From positions 1 to 64,000 of the forward strand of contig JACNKX010000128.1 of assembly GCA_014381825.1 (NCBI GenBank): a DNA stretch of 64,000 nt, given 5' to 3'. Origin of the DNA: Planctomycetota bacterium. GTDB lineage: Bacteria > Planctomycetota > Planctomycetia > Pirellulales > Pirellulaceae. The translations under genes were made by a program, and so were the position numbers. This document shows positions 26,243-34,000 of the stretch, in pieces. A model generated the notes under the pieces. It did not search any database. It saw nothing but the letters and a program-made list of their open reading frames with translations, and was not told the DNA's origin. The stretch's first letter is position 1, and each line of letters begins with the position of its first letter.

Positions 26243-27025
26243 ATGTCCGATCAACCCACCCGGCCGATGACCGTCGACCTTTCGGGGAAAGTCGCGATCG
26301 TAACAGGCGCTTCCCAGGGGCTTGGCCAAACGATGGCGACCGAGCTCGCGGCGAACGGAGCGAAAGTCGCGTGCGTTGCCCGCAATGCCGATAAGCTTGC
26401 GGAAACCGTAAAGGCGATCGAGGATGCCGGTGGCGAGGCCGCTGCTTTCAGCTGTGATGTTACGGATCGCGAGAGCGTCGACAAACTGGTCGATGACGTG
26501 GTCGAGAAATGGGGCACACTCGACATCCTCGTAAACAATGCTGGCATCACCCGCGACAACCTCCTGCCGCGAATGGCCGACGAAGAATGGGACGACGTGA
26601 TCAGCACGAATCTCCGCGGCGCGTTCCTGTTCGCCCGCGCCGCGTCGCGAATCATGATGCGCGCCCGCAGCGGTCGAATCATTAATATATCGAGCGTCTC
26701 CGGCTTGATCGGAAACCAAGGTCAGACGAACTACTCGGCTTCCAAAGCCGGGCTCATTGGTATGACGCGCAGCCTCAGCCGTGAGCTGGCCGGTCGAAAA
26801 GTTACGGTCAACGCCGTCGCGCCCGGCTTCATCGCGACCGAGATGACCAAGGTACTCGAAGAGAAATATGGCGATGCATTTCGTAACGAAATCAAAGCCA
26901 AAATCCCTGCAAAACGGATGGGAACGCCCCAAGAAGTCGCAAACGCTGTACTGTTTTTAGCCAGCCCAGCGGCTTCCTACACGACGGGTGCTGTTCTTAC
27001 CGTCGATGGAGGAATGACCGGGTAA
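26243..27025 (+). CDS. fabG: 3-oxoacyl-ACP reductase
   Basis: 260 residues, SDR family. The NADP-binding TGASQGLGQTMA motif (Gly-rich turn near residue 25-31), NNAG in LVNNAGITRD, and catalytic Ser-Tyr-Lys in ISSVSGLIGNQGQTNYSASKAG are all present. The C-terminus ends ASYTTGAVLTVDGGMTG, as FabG does. It reduces 3-oxoacyl-ACP in the elongation cycle. Its place between fabD and acpP matches the standard gene order. Confidence 0.96.
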   Translation: MSDQPTRPMTVDLSGKVAIVTGASQGLGQTMATELAANGAKVACVARNADKLAETVKAIEDAGGEAAAFSCDVTDRESVDKLVDDVVEKWGTLDILVNNAGITRDNLLPRMADEEWDDVISTNLRGAFLFARAASRIMMRARSGRIINISSVSGLIGNQGQTNYSASKAGLIGMTRSLSRELAGRKVTVNAVAPGFIATEMTKVLEEKYGDAFRNEIKAKIPAKRMGTPQEVANAVLFLASPAASYTTGAVLTVDGGMTG

Positions 27026-27191
27026 GGTGTGGATTGGGCTTGGGCACACCTACCTTGACCTGTCTTATGAGAATCCTCTATCTTGTGAGGCTTGATTCTC
27101 GAAGAAGCACTTAGATAACCGGAATAACCATCGAGCGTAGTGCGAGCCAGCGATGGCTCTTAACTTTCAATAAATTAGGAGGACCGCGAAG

Positions 27192-27431
27192 GTGGCATCT
27201 GTCCCTGAACGCGTGATTGACATCGTCGCTGAACAACTTGGTGTTGACAAGGAAAAGATCAGTCCAGAAACTTCATTCGTGAACGACCTTGGTGCCGACT
27301 CGCTCGACACGGTCGAACTTGTGATGGAGCTGGAAGAAGAATTCGACATCAACATTCCCGACGATGCGGCTGAAAAAATCCAGACGGTTGGTCAAGCGAT
27401 CGACTTCATCGAAAAGTCCCAAGACTCCTAA
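27192..27431 (+). CDS. acpP: acyl carrier protein
   Basis: 79 residues from a GTG start (upstream AGGAGG at about 27178-27183). The [18 protein letters not shown] motif carries Ser37, which takes the phosphopantetheine arm. The protein is strongly acidic, as ACPs are. The 166-bp gap from fabG is the longest in the operon and may hold a second promoter, though I see no clear consensus. Confidence 0.97.
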   Translation: MASVPERVIDIVAEQLGVDKEKISPETSFVNDLGADSLDTVELVMELEEEFDINIPDDAAEKIQTVGQAIDFIEKSQDS

Positions 27432-27451
27432 CGGCGAAGCAGTAACACGAG

Positions 27452-28702
27452 ATGAAACGACGAGTCGTCGTAACCGGTCTCGGTGTCGTTACATCGCTGA
27501 GCTGCCAAGTTGACGATCTTTGGGATCGCATCTTGGCTGGCGAAAGTGGAATTCATCCACTGCGCGGCTTCGACACCGACGAGTTTAAGATCAAGTTCGG
27601 TGGAGACATCCACGACTGGGATCCCAGCGAATTTATTGCGCCAAAAGAGATCAAGCGCATCGATCGGTTTACACAGTTCGCGATGGTTGCTGGCACGCAG
27701 GCCATCCGCGACTCCGGTCTTGATTTCAAGATGGAAGAACCGTTTCGCTGCGGAGTGATTCTCGGTTCCGGAATCGGTGGTCTGGGCGAAATCGAAACTC
27801 AGATGTTCAAGCTCTTTGAAAAAGGGCCCTCACGAGTTTCTGCGATGACGGTCCCTAAGATGATGCTTAACGCCGCGGGTGGGCATCTCTCGATTGAATA
27901 CGGCCTACGCGGCCCGAACTATACAGTGGCGACCGCATGCGCAAGTGCGACCAATGCGATCGGCGACGCGCTTAAAACGATTCAGTACGACGACGCAGAT
28001 GTGATGATCACGGGCGGTACCGAGGCCGCGATGACGCGAATGGGATTGAGCGCGTTCACAAACATTCGCGCTCTGTCGTCACGCAATGACGATCCCACTC
28101 GCGCGAGTCGCCCATTTGACCTGGATCGTGATGGTTTTGTGTTCAGCGAAGGTGCGGGACTGCTGGTCTTCGAGGAGCTTGAGCACGCTAAGGCACGGGG
28201 CGCGAATATCTACGCAGAAGTGATCGGGTATGGAGCGAGCGGCGATGCCGGACACATCACTCAGCCAGATGAACACGGTACAGGCGCGGCATACGCGATG
28301 ACCGGAGCCCTGCGAGACGCCTCTCTCGGCCCAGATGCCATTGACTACATCAACGCTCACGGGACGAGTACGCCGCTTGGCGACAAGGCCGAAACGATTG
28401 CCATCAAGGATGTGTTTGGCGAGGACGCGAAGACGGTTAGCATCTCTAGCACGAAGAGTGAGTTGGGACATTCTCTTGGTGCGAGCGGCGGAATCGAGTT
28501 AGTGTTGTCCGCCAAGGCGATCCAATCCGGTGTCGTACCACCCACGATCAATCTTGAGACGCCCGACCCAGCCTGTGATTTGGACTACACTCCGAATCAG
28601 CCCCGCGAGCGCCGAATCGATTACGCGATGAGCAACAGTTTCGGATTCGGGGGCCACAACGCTTCCGTCGTCATTCGGCGTTTGCCGAACGGCGAAGCGT
28701 AG
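27452..28702 (+). CDS. fabF: beta-ketoacyl-ACP synthase II
   Basis: 416 residues. The start MKRRVVVTGLGVVTSL is typical. Catalytic Cys163 (VATACASATNAIGDAL), a His near 304 (INAHGTSTPLGDKAE) and a His near 341 (STKSELGHSLGASGG) form the Cys-His-His triad of elongating condensing enzymes. The C-terminal MSNSFGFGGHNASVVI is also conserved. It ends the rpmF-fabD-fabG-acpP-fabF run and converges with the TolC-like gene across 36 bp. Confidence 0.97.
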   Translation: MKRRVVVTGLGVVTSLSCQVDDLWDRILAGESGIHPLRGFDTDEFKIKFGGDIHDWDPSEFIAPKEIKRIDRFTQFAMVAGTQAIRDSGLDFKMEEPFRCGVILGSGIGGLGEIETQMFKLFEKGPSRVSAMTVPKMMLNAAGGHLSIEYGLRGPNYTVATACASATNAIGDALKTIQYDDADVMITGGTEAAMTRMGLSAFTNIRALSSRNDDPTRASRPFDLDRDGFVFSEGAGLLVFEELEHAKARGANIYAEVIGYGASGDAGHITQPDEHGTGAAYAMTGALRDASLGPDAIDYINAHGTSTPLGDKAETIAIKDVFGEDAKTVSISSTKSELGHSLGASGGIELVLSAKAIQSGVVPPTINLETPDPACDLDYTPNQPRERRIDYAMSNSFGFGGHNASVVIRRLPNGEA

Positions 28703-28738
28703 CCGATCGAAGAACGTGACAAACGAAGTGCCTCGCGA

Positions 28739-30844
28739 TTAGTTCTGTGCGGTCGGATCAAACGCAGTGTTTCTCAGAACACCTTCGCCTATCGATGCAC
28801 TTTCACTGGGCCCCGTCATGTCCGGTGGATCGGACAGATCCTGCGCGCGGTCTTCCGGCAGCGGAACCGAGCTGTCTTCGTCACTTGCGCTCGGCATTAT
28901 TCGTTGGTCGAACGGCCCGCGGCTCGTTGGCAAAGGCCATGAGAGGATGTAGTTCAACAGCTTCGGCGATTTACGCCGCGATTCGTCGAGACGTGCAGCA
29001 TCGTAATGGGCTTTGCCGGGCCAAGGGCCCTCACTCAGATAGACTTCGTTGTAATCGAGCAACGAACCTTTCTGGAGATGAACGTTTTTGATTGCCATCG
29101 AGTATTCAAGCAACCCGCGATAGTATGTCGTTTCCGCATCGGCTAAGCGGCGCTGGGCATCAAGCAACAAGTCAAGCAATCTAGTTTTTTCGTTCTCATC
29201 CGCATCCTGATAGAGGCTGTCCAGAGCATCCAGATGCTGTTTGGCTGCGACGCGTCGATTATAACTCGTTTGCGACAACGTGTACGCACGGTCGACTTCA
29301 GCGACCGCCCCGGTCAACTCGTGAACAACTTGTTTTTCTTGTTCGTCGAGGATCGCCCGCTCGCGGTTCAGCTGCAATTCAGCGTTTCGCACGCCAGCAT
29401 GCGCTTGTCGATAGCCAACCGGCAGCTCAACTTCCAATCCGACTTGCCACTCCTGAAAGTCGCCAGTTGTGAGATCTTGAAATGCATTGTCAAATCGATC
29501 ATCCTGGCGGTCGGAATTGAGCAAGTGATGCCCCAATCCACGGAATCGATATCGCCCTACAGCATCAACGCGTGGCAGCAGGAAATTGCGACTTGCAGCC
29601 AACTCCATCTCACGGCGCCTGACTTTCCACTTCTGTCGGCGGAGTTCAGCGCGTCGGTTTAATGCCTCGACAAGCAGTTCTTCCCAATCAAATACGACTC
29701 GCGCCATTTCCGGTTCTTGTGCAGGACGAATCAGCCGTCCGTCGCTCGGAGCAATTCCCATAAGTCGGCGTAACCGACGTTCCGACGTTTGTACACCGCC
29801 CGAGCCTCGCAATGTATTCGTCCGCACGTTATCGCTTGGCCGCCCAGCCAATGCGTTCTGGACCTCTTCTTCGAGGCGATAGTACTGTTCGCGCGCTTGG
29901 GCTTCTTTTTCAGCTTCACCTCCGCGACGGTTAGTGACGAACAAGGCGTTGATGCTCCGCCACGTCTCCAATGCACGATCACGCGCGGCGATCTTCGAGT
30001 CGAGTTCACGGTAGGAGAAGTACAACTCCCAGTAAGCGTTTTCCACATCATTAACCAGATTGCGAACCGCAATTTCGAAATCGGCCAGGCTGATATCGCT
30101 GCTGATGCGAGCGAGAAGCACACCGTTCATCGCGCCGGGCCGACCGTCCGGACCGGCGATGCGGTTGAAGTCGACTCCGCCCCCTTGCATCAACGGATGG
30201 CGAAATTCGCCCTCGAACTGAGCTGTCCAAGGTTTGTTGGGATCATCGTTACCCGGTGAGTTATTCAAATCGTAGTCGATGATCTGACGGATTGTAAACT
30301 CACTACCCGTGGCAGCTCGCTTTGAAAGCTGGGCCGTGTAGTTGTGGAGGTCTTGCCGCAAGAGCCTCGTTCCGCCGCCGAAGAACACGTTGTTGAGCGC
30401 TCGGTCGTTACCCTCGAAGAACACCTGCGACTCAAACGAAGTGTCGAAGGCGCTAAGCGCAGCTTCGACACCGAATCGAGGGTCCGTTTCCTCGATCGCC
30501 GGGTCGTATAACGTGCGGACGTTGTCCGGCGATTCGAGTACCAAGGCTCCTAAGTCACGCATCACCTGTGAGTTTGCCAGAGCCGTTTGAATCGACTCGT
30601 CGAGCGTGAGATCCCAAAAGTCAGGCGGGGCATCGTCTTTCAGTGTGAGAGGTGCCTGCGTATTGGCGATCTCTTCGTAACTGACGGTGTCGACATCTGG
30701 GTAAGAAATCTCTGTTGCGGCACCGTGGTAGTGGGAAAAGTCCTCGTCGAATTGGAATTCCTTCGACTTGCGCAGCGAACAGCCTTGCAGTCCAACGAAG
30801 ACCGCTAGCAGAAGCGTCGCCAGCGCTTTTAGCTTTTCAGGCAT
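28739..30844 (-). CDS. TolC-like outer-membrane efflux lipoprotein
   Basis: About 701 residues from ATG 30844. An N-terminal lipoprotein signal (LLLAVFVGLQGCS) places it at the outer membrane. Long alpha-helical repeats typical of the OEP family follow, for example ANNRQLN-like helices such as LVNDVENAYWELYFSYRELDSKIAARDRALETW and VHELTGAVAEVDRAYTLSQTSYNRRV. It is longer than E. coli TolC (about 470), with an extended N-terminal part and a disordered C-terminus. It is divergent from the three-gene export cluster at 31103-36210 and probably provides its outer-membrane channel. Confidence 0.85.
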   Translation of the reverse strand: MPEKLKALATLLLAVFVGLQGCSLRKSKEFQFDEDFSHYHGAATEISYPDVDTVSYEEIANTQAPLTLKDDAPPDFWDLTLDESIQTALANSQVMRDLGALVLESPDNVRTLYDPAIEETDPRFGVEAALSAFDTSFESQVFFEGNDRALNNVFFGGGTRLLRQDLHNYTAQLSKRAATGSEFTIRQIIDYDLNNSPGNDDPNKPWTAQFEGEFRHPLMQGGGVDFNRIAGPDGRPGAMNGVLLARISSDISLADFEIAVRNLVNDVENAYWELYFSYRELDSKIAARDRALETWRSINALFVTNRRGGEAEKEAQAREQYYRLEEEVQNALAGRPSDNVRTNTLRGSGGVQTSERRLRRLMGIAPSDGRLIRPAQEPEMARVVFDWEELLVEALNRRAELRRQKWKVRRREMELAASRNFLLPRVDAVGRYRFRGLGHHLLNSDRQDDRFDNAFQDLTTGDFQEWQVGLEVELPVGYRQAHAGVRNAELQLNRERAILDEQEKQVVHELTGAVAEVDRAYTLSQTSYNRRVAAKQHLDALDSLYQDADENEKTRLLDLLLDAQRRLADAETTYYRGLLEYSMAIKNVHLQKGSLLDYNEVYLSEGPWPGKAHYDAARLDESRRKSPKLLNYILSWPLPTSRGPFDQRIMPSASDEDSSVPLPEDRAQDLSDPPDMTGPSESASIGEGVLRNTAFDPTAQN

Positions 30845-31102
30845 TACCAAGACCGTTCCTCATCGTGAAGCTGCCGAATGGCGCAGTTTCATCCCTGTCG
30901 TAAGTCATCGGCAGTTGGCAAACTCGGCAAAACTGAATTTTCCGTCACGACCGGTAAAATCAGAACTTTCCGCAATTCAGGCCGCCAAGTCTGCGTAGGT
31001 TCGCACGGCGCAAGACGATTATTCCCCCCGAGATTTTCCCCGTCGGGAAAGTCGCATGTCAAAACAGTCAAAATATAAGAGCGCACGGCTATACTGAGAG
31101 GA
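30845..31102. other. 258-bp divergent intergenic region of the export cluster
   Basis: Separates the TolC-like gene from the GAF-HlyD gene and must hold both promoters. A TATACT box sits at 31089-31094, close before a GAGAGGA ribosome site, but I find no matching -35 box. Confidence 0.3.
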
Positions 31103-33088
31103 ATGCGCGGCGACACTTCTTCTCCACAAATCGATGACAGCGACGAAGCTTGGAGCGAGATCGAGATGTTGGTCGACGAGACGGCCAACCTCGCTCGAAT
31201 GGCGATGTCGAGTCACGAGTTCCACAGCGAATTCGTCAAGCGGCTCGTGCAAGCAACGAATGCTCGCTCCACAGCAATTTGGTGCCGCGGCAATGACGGC
31301 CAGTTTTCAATAGAAGCCCAAATCTCTGCTGATGCTGATGGCCACTCAAACACCAATTCGATAGCATTACGGACGAATAACGTCGCGGAAGTCTCTCGCA
31401 TCGGACAGCCAGCGTCACTATTGCCGCATCAGTCCGCCACGCCTCTTCAGAATCCATCAAGTGACGGCCTCGTTCTGCAACCGGCGATCATCGATGAGCA
31501 AGTCATTGCCGTCGTCGAGAGCTATCACGACGATGGCAGTTCGCCCGCCGAGACGAATAACACAGCGCATCTCGTTTCCGTATTCGCCGAGTTAATCTCC
31601 GAGTTTCATCAGAATCGGCAACTGCGCGAATTGCGCCATCGAGAAGCTGCCTGGACGGAACTCGAGCAATTCGCAGACCGAGTGCATCAGTCGCTGAACC
31701 TCAAGAAGACCGCGTTCTCGATTGCGAACGCGGCGGCTCCCGTGACTTACTGCGACCGAGTGATCGTGTTTCACAGTCAAACTGCCGACAGTCGAACACT
31801 TTCGATCAGCGGTGTCGATTCGTTTGATCGGCGTTCAACACAAGTGCGAGCCGCCGAGCGATTAGCAATCGTGGCTGCTAGGAACAACGAGCCACTTTGG
31901 TATCCGGACGCGAACCAAGCCTTGCCGCCACAGCTCGAAACGTGCCTCCTGGCGTATCTTGACCTTTCTCATGCAAGGTCGCTCGCTGTCGTTCCGCTGG
32001 ATGAATCAACAACGGGTGACAGCCGTGAAAACATCGGCGTGCTCCTCTTCGAGCGTTCGGAGAATACGCCGTGGACTGACAGCTTGCGCCGGCGAGTCGA
32101 GTTTGTCAGCCGACACGGCGCGACGGCACTTCAAAACGCGAACGAACTCGACAGACTGCCCTTGATCGGCGCGAACCGCTTGCTCCAACGCTGCCTCAGC
32201 TTGTTTTCGATACGGCACTTTCCGAAGACTGCTGCAGTGATGTGCCTGCTTGCCACCGCGATCGTGGCGCTCGTTGTCGTTCCAGCCGACTTTGAGATTC
32301 GTGGCGAAGGACAACTGCGTCCGACACACTACCGGCATATCTTCGCACCTGCGGACGGCGTCATCCAGCAGTTGCATGTTCATCATGCCGAAACTGTGAC
32401 CGATGGATCACCACTCCTCGAAATGCGGCGTACAGATCTGGAGTACGAAGAAGCGCGGCTACTCGGCGAGATCCTCACGAATCAAAAAAGATTGGATTCA
32501 GTTAGCTCAGCCATTTTGAACCATGAAGCTTCCTCGGCGATTGACGTCAACGAACTGACATCCGAGGAAGCGCGTCTAAAGATCCTTCTGACCAGCCTCG
32601 CCGAGCAGCAAGTAATTCTTGATCATGAGCGTACCGAGTTGTCGGTCGTAAGTCCAATTGCCGGCGAGATCCTAACGTGGGGAATCGAAGAGGTGTTATC
32701 CCGTCGACCGGTGCGACGTGGCGAACGTTTGTTGAGTGTTGCCGATTCGAGCGGCCCTTGGCAACTCGATCTGCGCATTGCCGACCATGATATTGAGTAC
32801 GTTCTCGATGCGAACCACCAAACGAATTCGCTAGCCGTAAACTTCATCCTGACCAGCCACACCGGTCAACCGTTTCAGGGAACAGTCGAAGACATTGCGA
32901 TGGCGACCGAGTTGGACGAATACGATCAACCTACCGTCCTCGTTCGAGTGGCCATTGACCGTGACCAACTGCCTGACTTGCGACCAGGCGCAACGGTGGT
33001 GGCGAATGTCCATTGTGGCCGCAGGCCCATTGGCTACGTTTGGTTCCGCGAGCTGTTTGAAGTGATCAAGACGCGTGTTCTGTTTTAG
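31103..33088 (+). CDS. GAF-domain/HlyD fusion adaptor protein
   Basis: 661 residues, ATG preceded by GAGAGGA. The N-terminal half contains two GAF-like regions (about 40-150, including FVKRLVQATNARSTAIWCRG, and about 180-340, including VTYCDRVIVFHS and NIGVLLFERSENTPWTDSLRRR). A single transmembrane helix (about 375-395, AAVMCLLATAIVALVVV) follows. The C-terminal half is a membrane-fusion protein: a lipoyl-like GEGQLRPTHYRHIFAPADGVIQQLHVHHAETVTDGSPL, a short coiled coil, and SPIAGEILTW. The topology implies a cytoplasmic sensor joined to a periplasmic adaptor. It is first in the three-gene export operon. Confidence 0.85.
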   Translation: MRGDTSSPQIDDSDEAWSEIEMLVDETANLARMAMSSHEFHSEFVKRLVQATNARSTAIWCRGNDGQFSIEAQISADADGHSNTNSIALRTNNVAEVSRIGQPASLLPHQSATPLQNPSSDGLVLQPAIIDEQVIAVVESYHDDGSSPAETNNTAHLVSVFAELISEFHQNRQLRELRHREAAWTELEQFADRVHQSLNLKKTAFSIANAAAPVTYCDRVIVFHSQTADSRTLSISGVDSFDRRSTQVRAAERLAIVAARNNEPLWYPDANQALPPQLETCLLAYLDLSHARSLAVVPLDESTTGDSRENIGVLLFERSENTPWTDSLRRRVEFVSRHGATALQNANELDRLPLIGANRLLQRCLSLFSIRHFPKTAAVMCLLATAIVALVVVPADFEIRGEGQLRPTHYRHIFAPADGVIQQLHVHHAETVTDGSPLLEMRRTDLEYEEARLLGEILTNQKRLDSVSSAILNHEASSAIDVNELTSEEARLKILLTSLAEQQVILDHERTELSVVSPIAGEILTWGIEEVLSRRPVRRGERLLSVADSSGPWQLDLRIADHDIEYVLDANHQTNSLAVNFILTSHTGQPFQGTVEDIAMATELDEYDQPTVLVRVAIDRDQLPDLRPGATVVANVHCGRRPIGYVWFRELFEVIKTRVLF

Positions 33089-33130
33089 CACGCTTGAAAT
33101 GTCCAGGCTTTCTCGAAGAGAGACTTTGAA

Positions 33131-34000
33131 ATGAACCTGTCAGCCAAAACCGTCTTCTTGCTAATCCTTTTGTTCTTGCCTGGAAGCTCGATCGTATCGG
33201 CAACCACGCTCGAAACAGAAGGCGTACTGACTCTGTTCGAAGAGATTCATGTACCGGCGCGCGATGCGGGCGTTTTGTCCGATATTCCAGTTCGCGCGGG
33301 GACACACGTCACCACCGATACGCTTCTCGCAAAACAGGAAGATACGGAAGCTCAAGTGACGCGAGACCAAGCAATCACCGACCTGTTCAATGCCAAGCGG
33401 CTCGCCAAAAATGATCTAAAGGTGCGGCTCGCACGAAAGGCCCACGAAGTCACGGTCGCTGAGCTGAAGAGGGCGACCGAAGCCGCCGAGCGATTCTCAA
33501 AGAGCGTGTCGCAGAGTGAGATCGATCGACTGCAACTGGCCACGGAGCAGACCGACTTGCAGGTCTATCAAGAGAGGTTCGATCTTAAGACAGCTCAACT
33601 CGCCGTTGATACCCATAACGCCGCGCTGCGTCTAGCAGAACATCGATTAAAGAATCGTACGATTTATGCACCCACATCGGGCGTTGTGGTCGAAGTCCTC
33701 AAGCACGCTGGCGAGTGGGTTGAACCCGGAGAAGCTGTCGTACGTGTCGTTCGCATGGATCGTTTGCGAGTCGAAGGATTCCTATCCGCTCAGCAAGCCA
33801 GCGCGAAGCTCATCGGGCAGTCGGCGAAGGTGAGTATCAAGATCCAGCAAGACGAAACGGTCGAAGTCACCGGAGAAGTAACTTTTGTCAGCCCGGAGAT
33901 TCACCCAGTGAACGGCATGGTTCGTGTCCGGGTGGAGATCGACAATCGTGAATCCGAGTTCCGTCCCGGCTTGCAAGCCACGATAAAGATCGAGCGATGA
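33131..34000 (+). CDS. HlyD-type periplasmic adaptor
   Basis: 289 residues with a Sec signal peptide (VFLLILLFLPGSSIVSA). The lipoyl half-motifs are VPARDAGVLSDIPVRAGTHVTTDTLLAK and IYAPTSGVVVEVLKHAGEWVEPGEAVVRVV, separated by a coiled-coil hairpin (about 75-150). A beta-barrel domain (GQSAKVSIKIQQDETVEVTGEVTFVSPEIHP) completes it. It is smaller than RND adaptors, and no RND, ABC or MFS pump gene is adjacent. Its stop codon overlaps the start of the protease-adaptor gene (ATGA), so the two are translationally coupled. Confidence 0.9.
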   Translation: MNLSAKTVFLLILLFLPGSSIVSATTLETEGVLTLFEEIHVPARDAGVLSDIPVRAGTHVTTDTLLAKQEDTEAQVTRDQAITDLFNAKRLAKNDLKVRLARKAHEVTVAELKRATEAAERFSKSVSQSEIDRLQLATEQTDLQVYQERFDLKTAQLAVDTHNAALRLAEHRLKNRTIYAPTSGVVVEVLKHAGEWVEPGEAVVRVVRMDRLRVEGFLSAQQASAKLIGQSAKVSIKIQQDETVEVTGEVTFVSPEIHPVNGMVRVRVEIDNRESEFRPGLQATIKIER

